DNA of 64,000 nucleotides from Apostichopus japonicus (lineage: Eukaryota; Echinodermata; Holothuroidea; Aspidochirotida; Stichopodidae). Shown here in pieces: positions 1 through 17,672 of this stretch; positions within the stretch are counted from its first letter, which is position 1; the number at the start of each line of letters is the position of its first letter. The stretch covers positions 13,992,611-14,056,610 of the forward strand of contig NC_092576.1 in NCBI RefSeq assembly GCF_037975245.1, in the 5' to 3' direction. Under the pieces are notes generated by a model. It saw only the letters and a program-made list of their open reading frames with translations. It was not told the DNA's origin and ran no database searches. The position numbers and the translations under genes are program-made.

Positions 1-496
1 TTATATTAATGTTTTAACGAAAAAAAAAACGTTTTGAAATAATAGCCTGAAAATGCTTTCGTGACATATCTATTACACCACAAATAACGTTATCAAAACA
101 AAAGACGAAACGTTTTAATAACGTTTTAAAAAACGTTTTTGTGTTTGCTGAGATACTGTAGCAGTTTTCTTGTTGATAGGAGTTGTAGTATTTTTAATAG
201 GAGACAAGGTTCAGAGCCTACAACACTGCTACATAAAATTTAAACACTTATTTAAAAACAGTTTAATCACATATTTAAACACAATTTAAAATTTAATTTA
301 CTGTCTGGTTTATATTGGTTAATATACACAGGACACACAGTTGTGGTGTAATACACAATCTATAAAACCACCATTTAACTGTTTAGGTTTGATGTACTGT
401 TAGTCAAAACAATGAACACAGCAACACCATTAATTACATGAAGGAACATCTATCTACTTTAATACACTTTCTAGTCCTCTGTCGTAAGAGAAACAA

Positions 497-931
497 ATAC
501 TCTGAATCTCAAAACAACAGCCGTGCATTTGCATTTGGGCTCATTCTATGCAGAAAAACCAAACTCAAAATGGAATACTAGGTCACTGGAATAATAACTG
601 CAACAGAGGCAGATCTCTGTTTCATTTTTAAACAAAAGAGGTTAAATTCACCTTCTTCAGTAGCGAGAATGTGGTCAGTGGAATCGCAGACAATTTGCTG
701 TTAATATCTATGAAGACCCCCTGAAAGTTGAATGGGTTCCATATGAGATGGCATTGAATTGTTGATCCATAATTAACTCACAGATGTTGCATTTGAGTCA
801 ATGTTTGTATGTATGTATATATATGTAGATAGATTATTCCAGTGACCTAGTAATCCATTTTTCAATGAGTGGTTTTCCCACACAGAATTAGTTCAGATGC
901 AAATGCACGGCTGCTGTTCGAGATTCAGATT

Positions 932-932
<1 letters not shown>
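497..932. repeat. Inverted repeat (hairpin-forming, MITE-like)
   Basis: The stretch about 497-600 is an imperfect reverse complement of about 828-932. Both carry the same blocks in opposite order: the ATGCAAATGCACGGCTG-type block, the ATGGA block and the CAGTGACCTAG block. It lies in the intron or downstream region of the release factor gene and has no coding signal. Confidence 0.6.
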
Positions 933-977
<45 letters not shown>

Positions 978-1150
978 ATACCAAACATTTTCCTAAATCC
1001 AGTTGAACCACAGATGCTGCATTTGAGTTAATGTTTGTATGTATGTATCTATAGATAGATTATTACTGTGACCTAGTAATCCATTTTTCAAAGAGTGGTT
1101 TTTCCACACAGAATTAGTCCAGATGCAAATGCACTGCTGCTGTTCATTAA
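779..1150. repeat. Tandem duplication, about 232-bp period
   Basis: The block starting CACAGATG(T/C)TGCATTTGAG at 779 recurs at 1011. The following roughly 140 bp, including the GTATGTAT run and GACCTAGTAATCCATTTTTC, is nearly identical. A (TA)n run at 933-976 separates the copies. Confidence 0.75.
933..976. repeat. (TA)n microsatellite
   Basis: Uninterrupted TA dinucleotide run of about 21 units between the two 232-bp repeat copies. Confidence 0.95.
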
Positions 1151-1465
1151 TACCAAACATGTTCCTCAATCCAGTTGAACCCCTGACTGCTACACAAGTC
1201 AATGTACCATATCTATTAGGGAAGATATTTACAAATTTATATCCAGTCACTTGGCTTTTAGAAGTTTAGAGACTCAAGTCATGATTGGTTGCAACACTGG
1301 TTGAGGGATAAATAGAACCGTATCTGTGTGATCACCTCTGTTATTTTACATCATGAATGGTAGCAGTGTTGTCATTATCAAACTTAGTTGATTTTCTCGC
1401 TTCATGTGTTTTCAGAAATCAACAGCTGGTGGCGCTTACCTAAATCAACCGCTGTTGGCGCTTAC

Positions 1466-4400
1466 CTAAATCGGTCGTGTCAAACTCCAATACTTGGAAT
1501 CTCCAGTTCATGTGGGACGCAAATCTCTGGTACATGTTGAATACGTCTGCTGCGAACAACATGGCCTCCTGACCTCCGACCCCCGCAGAGAGCTCGATTA
1601 TGACGTCGTTATCATCATGAGCATCTTTCGGAGATACCAGCTGCGTGATCTGGAGATCAAAAAATAAAATTAAAGGTATAAATCACTCTAAAGGGTTAAC
1701 AATTTCCTTAAAAATTCAAACAAAGATATGTCACGCATTCCAAACGGGGAATCTCCACAAATTTAAAATGACTGGAGAAATTTATTAGTTTATCATCGGA
1801 AGAACACGGATATACCTCCCAGCTTATTAACTCACTCAATAACTCCAATGACAGATAACTAAAAGAACGACAGTATTGCAGGCGCTAGTCTTGTAACAGA
1901 GAGGTCAGAGGTCATTGTAGTATATTGATACAGTTTGTGTATTCTGATGTAGTCTTCCAAAGGGTTCTTCGAAACCTTCAATATGACCTACATACCATTT
2001 ATCATATTGTATATACACCAATATGTATCAATTTAGATCAGTTCGGCATTACTAGTTTCTCATGTGTTTTGTTTTGCGTGTTTGGTTTGGTTTATTAAGT
2101 GAGCTAAGCCCAGCAGATACATCAGTCATTGGTTCAAATCCCATCCATTGCATCTTTCGTATTACATCACCGGCCTCAACAAAGACTTGGGACCCCTTAA
2201 CAACTATCAGTTCTACAATAATAATTAATCCGTTCTTTGCTCCTTAATTCGCTTCCTGGTGTGGTTCCTGTCATGGTTTGTTTGGTTTTAATTCCATCAA
2301 TGCAACTCACACTTATCTAGCGTCATTCTTTCATTGTGTTACATTTTGTACTTCTCATTCGACTGCCAAGTATTTCTGACGAAGCTCCCAGGGGGACCAA
2401 AATTTCCAATATATTTTCTAAAACTTAACTCCTTATTTGTCAATTAAGAGTCATATCTTATTTCTCTGGTTTTCTCTGATATTTTCTTTTGGAGTGAACG
2501 TGGATTTTCGTTATATTATATATAAAAAAGCTGATTTTGTTTCTTAGAATCACCTCTCTGCCATTTTCTGGGTAAGTTACAGTTTGAAAGAAAATGGGCC
2601 GTGAACCCTGGTTACATATCAAGCAAGATACTGTGACTTCTGTCTGCCGCCCTCACCACAGCAATGGCTGTAGGGGGATTGCCACCAGCTAAGAGATGGA
2701 GAGCTCAGCTGGTATAGAGCTGGGCGTGTGACCCAGAGGTCACTGGTTCGCATCCTGTGTAACCATAAATTCCTCTGCTCTTTTCCATAATTAAAAGACT
2801 TTTAATTGAGTTGTTTTGTGACCATTGTTTTAGTACCAATATATGATAATTGCAAAGTGCTGATAAAAGCAAGATTGTAAATGTAAAAAAGTATTAGGCA
2901 CCCAGTCCTACATCTCTCATCAAATAATACAATTTATTAGAGACTTTACAAGCCATAATTCTTAAAATATCCTCACATAGACAAACCCAGTACTACTGTA
3001 GACACAGGCATGTCAAACCAGTGAGAAATTTGCATTTTTTTTTTCTCCCAAAATAATATATATTTCAAATTTGCCCTTTCATATGGGATTGTAGTCTTGG
3101 GTAATTTCAACAACAAAAACCACAAAATCAAATCATAACACATACTGTAAACAAAAATACAATTCTGCTTTAAATTTGTCATAAATTTTGTTAACATATA
3201 TATATATATGTGTTCTTAGTTCCAACCTTTGTCTGCATACCATTTATCATTTTTGTGATAGTTTTCAATTTTAGCCAAGGAATGAGAGTGTGTTTGTGAA
3301 CTCTCACTGGCATGATAGGACAATCTTTGTCAAAAACAAAAAGAAAAGAAAGTTAATGGAAAGATTTAAAGTTTTGTTTTTCTAGATAGGGCTTAAAAGA
3401 ATAGTGCCGGGGAAAATAGAGGAAAATAAAACAGAGGTAAATAATCTAAGTATTGCAGTGAAACTTGCATTCAGTTCCTATGTACCCTTGTTGAGGTATT
3501 GACAGTTGAAGTTTTTCTACCAAATGTGAACTTATAGCAAACAGGTGTGACGTCATAGTTACACACTGACAAATAATGTTTTGGATTTATTTTTCAGTCT
3601 ATTGATTTGACCTTGGATTGGAAAGCTTTACTAGTTTGCCTGAAAGGGTTGTGAAGTTTATAAAATACTCAAAACCTATGGTACATTCACATTATGGTTG
3701 CATCCAATTGTGGAGTATAAATTAGACATAAATTTTGAAGGAAACTAAAACATTATTTATCAGTGTGCAACAAGGACATCACACCTGTTTGCTCCAAGTT
3801 CACTTTTGGTATGAAAGGTGGCAACTTCAACTGTCAATATCTCAAAAACGGTAAACAGGAATTGAATGGAAATTTCGCCACAATGCTTAGATTATGTTTC
3901 TCTGTAACATTTCAAAGAGAAATTTTAACCAGGACTATTCTTTTAATACTGTACCTCTTCTCCAACTGCCTCCAACCTCTCTTTGTATTCATCAAGTTCT
4001 TGATGAGCAAGTTCCTTCATTTCTTGATCCTGATCATCTAGGAAGTAATACAACAGATAGTTGAAACTTAGTACCTTTATTACATATATGTTATAAAGGT
4101 TTAGCCTTTGAAGAAGACAGTCAAATACAAGATGATACAAAAGCAATGGCTGTATGTTCCAACATTTTAAAAGGAAGTCTAATTAAAGTTGATTAAAACA
4201 TTAGTTTAACTACAGTAACACTTAAATAGCTCACTTTATTTCAATCATAAATGCTGATCATAATAATAATAATCATAATAATATAGTAAAAATAATAGTA
4301 ATAGTAATAATTTGAATTATGGCATTATTTTAGTTATATGACTTTATGATATGATGTCCAAATACACAGTAATTCTGATATCTTTATATATCATAAACAT

Positions 4401-5260
4401 ATTATATATAAATATTATTAAATATTAATCATATGAAACAACAGCCAAACTCAACCATGAAAACACACTGTGGCAAGTAACACATTATTTTGACGGCAAA
4501 TTTCAATTCAAATTTTACAATATTCAAGTGTGCTGTACATTACAGATTCTTCTAAGTTATAGTTATAAATATAAAGTACAGTACCTTCCAAAAGAGGTTG
4601 CACGGTCTGTACATCTTTTTGTAATTGTAGCCATTCCTGTATCTTAGTTGCAGCTAACGATAGCTCAGAAATTAGTTTACTAGCCCTCTTTCTTTCTTTT
4701 TCTGGGATATTGGCTCTCGTTACCATCTCCTCTGCTTCACTGTATCGTCTCAAAACGTCCAATACAAATTTCCGAAAATCTGGGTCGTCCAAAGTAAGAC
4801 CCTTCTCTGCTGGCGAAGCAGTCTGCACATTCCTTGCGATAACAAAATCCCACAGAAGCTTAGCCTTCTCGTCCAAAGGACGCAGTGCACTTGGTGTTTG
4901 CTTTTGTGAATAACTTTGTGTATTTATGAGTCTTTTGCAGTAACTTGGATGTCCCTTTAAGTGACTAGGGCTCCAGCAACAACACGGTCTGTTGAGGGAA
5001 ACTATTTTGGCAACCTTACTTCTGATAGGTGTGTTCGTATATAGTCGAAAAGTGACTGATTTCCTTAACGAGCAAGCATCTTTTTCGGTCCGTAGCAGAG
5101 GTCTCTTCAAAATATGGATCAGTGTTTTCTCACCTTGTTGCCAATATGGCCGAAGGAGAATGTTAATGCTCATTGTGCAGTTTTGGTTATGTTCCCAAAA
5201 TGGTTTGGAAAATGCTGTAGAGGAGAAAGAAACATATAAAGATGAGGTTCTAGGGTCCAT
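1466..5260 (-). CDS. MTRF1L: Mitochondrial peptide chain release factor 1-like (5' exons; partial gene)
   Basis: A class-I release factor that would recognise stop codons on the mitochondrial ribosome and trigger release of the peptide. Three coding exons join in frame with GT-AG introns: 5260-4585 (start codon, targeting-like N terminus and helical region), 4037-3955 and 1649-1466. Exon 1 ends in G and exon 2 starts in AT, giving Asp; exon 3 starts in phase 0. Exon 3 holds the PCRF domain signature, including IIELSAGVGGQEAMLF, close to the family pattern with GGxEA. The GGQ peptidyl-hydrolase domain and the C terminus are not seen and should lie beyond the left edge. The first Met (5260) precedes a Met at residue 30 (5173) that starts a more typical basic, amphipathic mitochondrial presequence, so the real start is uncertain. 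The symbol is a family guess: MTRF1 and MTRF1L cannot be separated from this portion. Confidence 0.85.
2305..2530 (+). mobile_element. TA-associated short element with hammerhead-like motif, copy 1
   Basis: It shares an ordered set of blocks with 12597-12815 on the opposite strand: TCATTGTGTTA, GCCAAGTATT, CTGACGAAG (at 2376), TTTCCAATA, CCTTATTTGTCAA, GAGTCATATCTTATTTC and CGTGGATTTTC. Both copies end in an AT-rich or (TA)n tract. CTGACGA followed by an imperfect stem and a purine run resembles a decayed hammerhead core of the kind described in Penelope-like elements. The family assignment is inference. Confidence 0.55.
2695..2770 (+). mobile_element. tRNA-like sequence (SINE head or tRNA pseudogene)
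   Basis: It has a D-arm-like GCTCAGCTGGTATAGAGC (2703-2720), an anticodon-stem-like CTGGG/CCCAG pair and a B box GGTTCGCATCC (2745-2755, one mismatch to consensus), followed by T-rich sequence. No acceptor stem is convincing, so it is not called a functional tRNA. Confidence 0.55.
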
Positions 5261-7150
5261 GTTAACTTTAGAAGTTAAATATTAGCATATGAAATGAAGT
5301 CTATAGAACTTTCTGCCAATAGTGAGAAAGAGAGGGAATGCCAGCCCCACGCTAAACCTTAGCTGAGCACCCTACAGTTCTGTGATATATGTTAGTTATT
5401 ATCTAATCGACCGTTATTACTCACTGTATAATATCACCTGTCATGTGCCTGCGATGGCCATTATTACTCACTGTAAAATATCACCTGTCATATATATATG
5501 CCTGCAACCTACATGCCAATAGGGTCAGTTTGTGACCCTTCCGGACACCTGCTGAGTCTGCCTTATTTACTGTATGTTATTATATAATATCAGATATGAA
5601 TGAGGACAGTTGCTATATGTGTACTGACCAAGGAAGACACGGAATAAATGGTTAACGGATACATTCGTTTCCTGTGTACAGTACTTATTTTTTCAGGTTA
5701 ATTACATTCATTCTACTACTTACAATATACTGTACGCTTGCGACATAACAAGTACACAGCTTTTACAACTCTCCAGAAAATAACCTTGTCTGCATTCATA
5801 GCCCCTCCCTCCAATCTAACCGAAGAGATGATGTATAACATTGTCTATATTAGAATGTTTAATAGGTTTAATAAACTTGTGTTAATTTTACTACTTTTTT
5901 GTTTGTTTAGTAGGTGATGGTGGTGGTCTTAATACATATACAGATCTTTATAGCAACTGTACATAGCAGCACTCCCCAGAATGAGTTATACTGAAACAGT
6001 TGTCTGTTGTCTTAAACCACCACTGTAAACCTAGCCAAGCCTAGGCCCACAGTAGACCTTCTGCAACAGCAACGCAACGCAGGACTGAAAATGATCATCT
6101 TGTTTACCACTTTCGCGGCCATTATTATGATATCTCCTCTGCCTGACATGATTGGAGCTCTGCGAATTCAAATTTGTAAATAAATTCTCATAAATATTTA
6201 GGATGGAGTCATTCCAGTATCCATAATAGCATACCATGAATGGCATGATACAGTATGCATAACACATTGCTTATCGCGAAATTGGTATTAACAGGAGCAA
6301 ATACTCACGTAACCCTGCCACCGTATGAAATAGTGCTGAATGTCATATGTATTGGCCAATTTCCAAGTTATAGGAAATATTTTCATAAAGATATGAAACA
6401 AATTTTAACACCGCGACGGTGGGTAAGTTTCTCTGTCAGCAATGAGCATTAGAAGGGTAAATTTCAGAGGTGCATGCAGCGATACTTGTAAATCAGATGT
6501 TGCAAATTGTAGGTCGCATAAACCTATTACACAACCCACAAAAGTCAACATATAGCTATCGTCACGAATGTAAAGTGTGATGTCATACACGGCATGAACA
6601 ACTGGTCATGCGAAAATTTTAACGTTAATTTTCTTCAGCTAAACTTGAATACAATTTTTCTACTTGTGAAAGCATCAAGTAGATGCATCGGATTATATTC
6701 TGATGTTGATTGGTATACTACTTCACAACCCTGGTAGTGGTAATATAGAGAATAAACTGAAACTGATTCGTACCGCGGAACGGTATTTACAATAATAATA
6801 ATAATCAGTAATATGTATATATCGCATAACTATCAGCAAAGCTGCTCAAAGCGCTTTACAAATGTAAAACCTAAAAACTAATAGTATAAAAACCTAAATA
6901 ATAAATATATAGAACCAATACGGCATAATATATAAACGCCTAATTAAAGCAACAATATAAAAAACACCCGTACTAAACGATAATATGAAAATCCCTAAAC
7001 GCATATAAAATTCAGAAGTATGTAAAAAGTAAAATAGTTTTAAAGAAGAATACACAAAATCATAGTCAATGTTTAAATATAAATAAGTATGAGAAACTAT
7101 AGTACAGTAAGACAAATAATCAACTTATTTTGAAAACGACATGTAATTTT
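5261..7150. other. Intergenic region upstream of the release factor gene
   Basis: No convincing gene. It holds a direct repeat of about 48 bp (TTATTACTCACTGTA..ATATCACCTGTCAT, at about 5412 and 5460). A short AATAATAATAAT stretch near 6790 is followed by CTGCTCAAAGCGCTTTACA (6841 on), which looks like the tail of a dispersed repeat. The promoter of the minus-strand release factor gene should lie in its left part, but no core element can be fixed. Confidence 0.5.
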
Positions 7151-7159
7151 CAAATTGAA

Positions 7160-11308
<4,149 letters not shown>

Positions 11309-11495
11309 TGTCGTTTTGTTGATTCGAATCAACTAACCATTTTAACATCTCTCCCGGTTATGGATTCCTGGTCACCCTACAATATGTTGACCCCTTCGAG
11401 TCTTGGTACTCAGTTACTAACGTTACAATTCACCATGACAACCATTGCTTTGATAAGTGAGCCATAATATGCTCCTGTGATCAACCTTCTATAAC

Positions 11496-11899
11496 ACGGT
11501 TGTCCAACCTACGGCCCGCGGGCCACAGTCCGGCCCGCCGCAGGGTTGCGTGCGGCCCGCCAGAGAAGCTTCTACGGTGCGAAATTTTAGTGAGCAGATT
11601 TATTGATAACAATTTGAAGCTATATATATTAAATCATTCGAACCTTCTGGGTCAAAAAAACTGCATACAGGTCAGTTTGTGTGACACTCTCAGAGGAAGG
11701 GGGGGGGGGGGGCGGCTGGACTTTATTCATCTGTTTTATCAGGAAGGAAAATAAATCAGTGGGCTCCACGCGCAGTGCTCACATTTTGTTGCCTTGGGCT
11801 TCGGGCAAAAAAAAAAAAACAAGCGTAGGGTTCAGGCGGCCCCTTCTTCATCATAATCATTCCATGTGGCCCTCCTCTGCAAAAGGTTGGACAACCTTT
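11496..11899. mobile_element. Non-autonomous hAT-like DNA transposon
   Basis: Terminal inverted repeats GGTTGTCCAACCT (left) and AGGTTGGACAACC (right) bound a 404-bp element. Flanking 8-mers TCTATAAC (11488-11495) and TCTATAAT (11900-11907) match at 7 of 8 positions, as expected of a hAT target duplication. The internal CGGCCCGCGGGCC near the left end is typical of a widespread hAT group. No transposase ORF. A poly-G run (about 11700) lies inside. Confidence 0.8.
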
Positions 11900-11907
11900 T
11901 CTATAAT

Positions 11908-12533
11908 ATCTCATCATACCCGATAAGGTAATAAGTTTAACCGAAGATCTGTTCCGTTCAACTACTATATTTTAATGAAACACTTTGTTGTAATTAAAAG
12001 GACAAGTGACTTTCGAAAGAAAAAAGGGATTGGTGATATTTATCAAAAGAATATCTGTTCAGGTCAGTTGGTTTCGTGGCGAAATGCAATTAAAAAGGGT
12101 CAAAAACCATAAATTGTACAGTTAACCATATAATACCTTCAGTTACAAAAACGTCAGTGTCAGCAACAAACCCACTCAATTCTTTGTTTTCCTTGAGGGG
12201 GGGGGGGGGGGACGTATGACTTATAATCATCGCCATTGCAATGCCAAGGTCAAATTAAACAGTTGAAAAAAATAATAAAACCAAACAACAAGGCTAAAGA
12301 AAGTTGTTGACTGGCAATTATAGTGTTTCGTATTGTAAATATATACAAATACAAAAGTATATAATCTGTTACAATAAGTGTGATATATAAAGCAGGTCTT
12401 TTATATAGTGTATATCTGTAGAACGGTAAATATTCCTACCAACAAAATGCAACTGTTGAATCTCACCGTACTGGAGCTTAGGAGGTTACGTGGTGACCTG
12501 ATTCAGGTTTTCAAAATACATGACAGTAGAGAT

Positions 12534-12535
<2 letters not shown>
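11908..12535. other. Non-coding spacer
   Basis: AT-rich sequence with a G12 run at about 12199. I see no exon, RNA gene or recognisable element. Confidence 0.5.

Positions 12536-12596
<61 letters not shown>
12536..12596. repeat. (TA)n microsatellite
   Basis: Continuous TA run, directly adjoining the end of the minus-strand element at 12597-12815. Confidence 0.95.
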
Positions 12597-12599
<3 letters not shown>

Positions 12600-12815
12600 T
12601 AAGAAAATCCACGTATACTACAAAGATATTATTATTATTTAAAAATATCAGAGAAATAAGATATGACTCATAGTTGACAAATAAGGAAATATTGTTGTAT
12701 ACAAAATTTTATTGGAATGTTCGGTCCAACTGTGACCTTCGTCAGCAATACTTGGCAGCGGAATGTGAAACGTAGAAATATTAACACAATGAAAGTATGA
12801 AGCTAAATAAGTGTA
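12597..12815 (-). mobile_element. TA-associated short element with hammerhead-like motif, copy 2
   Basis: Reverse-oriented relative of 2305-2530. On the minus strand it reads CTGACGA (12745-12739), a GGTC/GACC stem and GAAC, then the shared blocks down to CGTGGATTTTC, and ends in the (TA)n tract. The last core base is C instead of A, so a functional ribozyme is unlikely in this copy. Confidence 0.55.
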
Positions 12816-12839
12816 ATTCTTTAGTAGAAAAGATACTAA

Positions 12840-13471
12840 TTTATATATTTATGCAGGGAAATATTGACTCGTTGTAACTGTGAACGTTAACTTTTCAAGT
12901 TTCAAGGTTTTGCAGTCTTGTATCAAGGCACGGCCTTCTCACTCGACTTTTACAACATTTAACCCTGGCTTGTCACTGATAACTTGTCACACCCAAGTGT
13001 ACACAATTCTAGCAACAGTGGCTCTCGGGGGCAGGAAAGTGCGCGCCATTTCAGCGTGTTTGCTGGAGGTCCTTTCCATAGGGTGCAGTCGCAAACCAGC
13101 CCACGCTTCTATATCCAGGAAATTATTTCATTTTTACACTTTACTCGAACGTAAGCTCAACTTGAGGCCAGTTTGAGGCCTCGCTTGTTTATCTCGACGT
13201 TATTATTTTTTTCCTTGTAAGTATTTATATAATTATAAGGTCAGATCGATATCTTGTATTTCTAATCAACGGCGTTGAAGTGTTGCCCAGATCAGATAAG
13301 AAGAGCCCATTTGTTCATATCAAACTACATCTAAATGAATAAATGGCACTATTATTACTGATTGAATTGCTTGCGTGCCACCGTCGTTTGATCAAATATC
13401 CAAAAATTCATTTAAAGAGCCATTTTCATTGCAGCGTCCCCAGTTGTGTGGTAAACTTTTGAAAGATAACC
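12840..13471 (+). promoter_or_regulatory. Duplicated 5' flank of gene A (candidate promoter region)
   Basis: The sequence up to the start codon is shared with the 5' flanks of B, C and D. It includes the segments around GTGTACACAATTCTAG and the last 220 bp, with the GATCAGA, AAGAGCCCATTGTTCATATC-like and CATTTAAAGAGCC blocks. CATTTAAAG about 60 bp before the ATG is a weak TATA candidate. The start of transcription cannot be placed. Confidence 0.4.
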
Positions 13472-16400
13472 ATGGAATTAATACGCACTTTACAGTGTTT
13501 AATCGCTGTAGTCAGTTTTCTGGGCTATTCTGGTAAGTCAGGAAGACACAGAAATATTTTACAACTTAGTTTCAAATATTGACTGGATGTTGGTTACATA
13601 TTTTGTTTGTTTCTTCACGTTTTATCATTACCTTTTAACCAAAATGAACAATTATTATTTAAATAAAAAAACTCTTTTAATTCATTTTTGCATGCTTGTA
13701 ATACCGTCAATATTTTTCCTTCTTGAAAATAAATGACGATAATTTTGTTGTTCTCAACATAATCTTTTATTTGTACTATTTAATGAAATATATAATTGAG
13801 CTTTGTTATAGCTTCAAGCTTGCTCAACCGACGTTGACGTTATTATAAATGTGAGTGTCTAAAGGTCGGCTTTGGGGCGTTTGGGCCAGGCATAAACGTC
13901 TGGCAACCAGAACAACGTTTATTGAATGTTATTTTTATCAGTAAACTTTTCACCTCTTAGGTTAGGTTACCTTTCCTCATTATTGCTTTACATTCCACAT
14001 TTGCCGGCAAGTCCTACCCTAAGGACTTATTGTGAGACCTTACCTTTATCATGATGTATTTAAGAATCTATACAATGTGTCTTATTCTGGGAGTAATTTG
14101 ATAGTCTATAAGAACATAAAATTGAAGAAAAAGCCAAGATCCCTTTCGACATTTACTATTTCATTGTTTGCCAGCAGAAGTGTACTTGTAGTTTACCAAG
14201 CAATTGAGCTATACTTTTAATTCATGAGAAGAAGGCAAAAAACAGTTTTGATTATTACCAGAAGATAAAAAGAAAAGTTTCATTAACAAAATAAGCATCT
14301 GTCATTCAAAATGTGTCTGAAAATTAGTGTAGATCGCAGGTTACGGACCCTATGTGTCCACTGGTCACGATATCATTGTGTTTCTTTCTTCTTCTGTTAC
14401 ATTTTGTAATGGTGGTATGGACAGAATGAAGTTACTTTCAATTATATTATAGTCACTTGTACTCCTGTACTACTTCTAAGGTCCGTCTGTATATGGAGTA
14501 GACATTGTCGTTCACCGAGTTCGAATGCACCAAGTCTATATACGAATAAATGAATTGTAAAAACCGAAACAGCGCATTAACGATTGGGTATGATATTGAA
14601 TATTAGTATATTCTAACCCAAGATGACAATAACGAGGAAATAGTATAGGCATACAAGTTTGAGCAATTCTCACTACTTTGTAACATTTTATGGATATTGT
14701 CTTCATGACAAAACTTCATAGAACGGAACCGACGAAATCATAGCTTATTCGCAAACTAACAGTGTTGTTCATAAGTTGTACATAAATATATTGATTTGAA
14801 CAATATACTAGGTTAGTATTATAGTAAGTTAGCTTGAAAGTCGTGACGAGACAGAATGTGTTTCACAACTGATCAGCAGTATCTTGGACCAGCTTGGCTC
14901 GTTTGAACAAACCATATATTATAACCAACTTTAGATTTAAGTTTGTAACTAAAGCAACACATTATTTCCATATTGGTAGAATGGTTATAATATTTACCAT
15001 TTGCTTACCATGTGTCCTCCCCACCAACCCAAATTTGCTAAAACGTATATGATTCATAGACCTTAGCAAAACAAATTAAATGTATGTTTTTCTATTCGCA
15101 GTTAATGCTATACCTGGCAATTATCCTGATCGGGAAGATGTTGTAATAGTTAATAGTCCGGTGTTGAGTCGAGCTGAAAATATAGCTTATCTTTATGCTA
15201 TAAATACAACGGGCATTGATACAGAAGTTGTAGAATTTTCCAAAGAAGGTGGCTTAGTGAGTCAGACCGTGAAGACGGGAGAGATTTTCGTCGGAGATGA
15301 CTTATTTGGTTGCTATCTCTCGGTTGGATTGCCAAATAGATATAGGGGAACACGTTATGGCACTTATACTGCACAGTTCATCCCAGAAGATGGCCCTGTT
15401 GTTACTAGATATGGTTTTATTAAACCAAAAACAAGTAAGTTCTATTTAAAACATTATTTACCGTTTGCGCGTTTCTTTAAACGACTTCATCTACCTGTTT
15501 TTATTTAAAGTCACCAAGCACTGTTACCATTTTTGTACCTATTTTTTAAATCTAAATCACTGCTGCCAGTTCTTCTACAGTCTTCACGGTCACCTGAGAA
15601 TATCAGTGCAGTGAAAACAATTCCGCTGACTACTGGCAATGTAACTGCAAACAAAACAAAAAACTATGAAGATATTCACTTTTATTATTACGCCTTTATT
15701 ATTTATTGTTATGTGGTTAAAATCAGTGTAGCGTGTTGACAAATTTTTTAATGGTGTCATAAGTTAAGCATAGTTCATTTTTGGACTAAGGGTACCACTG
15801 ATACAGAAAATCGAGTAGCAAATCTTAACCTCCACACCAACTATCTCCCAAAAACACATACCACAATACCAAAGAAAATATCGGAGAAAAGGATAACACT
15901 AAAAAAAGTAGAACGTTAAATATTGTTTGTCACTCAGATTTCAGCTGAATAGCTCAGCAACGTCATATGGCAGCCAAAATATCTACTTACAGTAGAACCA
16001 TGCGGCGAGAAACTTCATCCCATGCTTGCAAATATTTCTGGTAAATTATCGATCAGTGATAAGTCTAAAGAAAGCTTTGTTGAATCATGGAGCTATCGTT
16101 CATAGCTCCATAGTTGAAGCTTTAAATAAATTTGATGACGTAATCAACAAGAATAGTTGTTACATATCCTCTTTTGGGTTATTTATATTTCTGATTAATG
16201 TAACGTAAAGCTACTACAGTACGTCATTGCTCATGCGAAGTATGAATCATCCCGTAGTTCTATAGCAAAACACAGAATAACGAAGGCTGCCAGGGACAAC
16301 ATCTAAACAAATACATGGATTTATGAACGTAATTGTGGCCTTTTTATCAGCACTATGCACATTATAATATATACGACTGTTGCTTTGTGTAAAATATATA

Positions 16401-17510
16401 AATTGAGCCAATTTTAGGTTTCCGAAATGAATTGTCTCTTAAAAGTCCAAACAATTACACATGTCAAGCACGTATTAGCCACTCCGAACAAAGAAGCACA
16501 CTACTTTCATGAGCAAATTGGTCGAATTCTATACTAAAATCTCAACCACCTTTTGCATTTTTATTACCTAAGCTGCAATCCTCAAGAAGGAAAAGTTGTC
16601 GAGGTGAACGTTAACGATATTGTCAGGTCAAGGGATTTTTCTACACATTCCTTTACTATCCAGTAGATAGACAGAATATATATAAAAACCCGGGTTTGGT
16701 TAGACCTAAATAATGTGTTCTGCATTAATGTTATTAATTTATGAGAACAATTACATGAAAATTGTATAATTGTCAACACAAGATTTATGCCACTTATTCC
16801 ATCATTTTGAAGTTGATTTTTCTTTTAATAATATTTGATGTTTTCTTCGATTACTCGTTCGAGGTGTTTTGGATACCAGAGGTGTTTATACCCGAACTGT
16901 GTGGCCTGCAGTGTCAGGAGGCACTGGACTGGCGTCTTCTCCTGATAATTACATCGGAGTTCGATGGTCTCCTGGATGTCGAAGTATTCAGTGGTGTAAA
17001 GGCAAGAAACGAAACGTGAACACAGGGCCCAGATTGCAGCTAACATCTACTGATGATGCTGGTGTGTACACCATACGCAGAGGCAAACGAGGCGCAAGAG
17101 GCTGGCTCGTTCAAATCAAAGTCATTGCTGCAAGTAAGTAATTTCTGCCTAATTATATTGTGAAATTCCAACACATATTTCCAATACATATATATTCATT
17201 GCCTTGGTAGTTTATTTCAACTTAACAGAGTCTGTTCAAAGAATATCTTTTCGAGATCCGGTCTTATAGGATTCACAAATGAATTGGTTAGCATCCTGAT
17301 TGATGTCTTTAGTGAGACAGAATATGTCACCAACATAAAATTAGCTTTGTTCGATACAGGTGTCCTGAATTCGAATCCCGATGGTTGTTTACTATTTTGG
17401 ATTTTCCAACTCATTACAATTTCATATATTTATAAAGGCTATTTATATATAAAAAGGCTATATAAATAAAGGCTATATATAAATGCTAAATATATCTATA
17501 TATATCTATA

Positions 17511-17553
<43 letters not shown>

Positions 17554-17595
17554 CACGATGTGTCACTTCTGGTCTTAAAAAGTGCTCGATACACA

Positions 17596-17672
<77 letters not shown>

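Noticed and set aside
4710-5285. Plus-strand open frames opposite the release factor exon 1
   Set aside because: Shadows of the minus-strand coding exon, whose splicing and domain match are clear.
12880-13176. 98-codon open frame in the gene A 5' flank
   Set aside because: Frame and start are not kept in the equivalent flank of C, and fragments lie in different frames in D (59264-59449).
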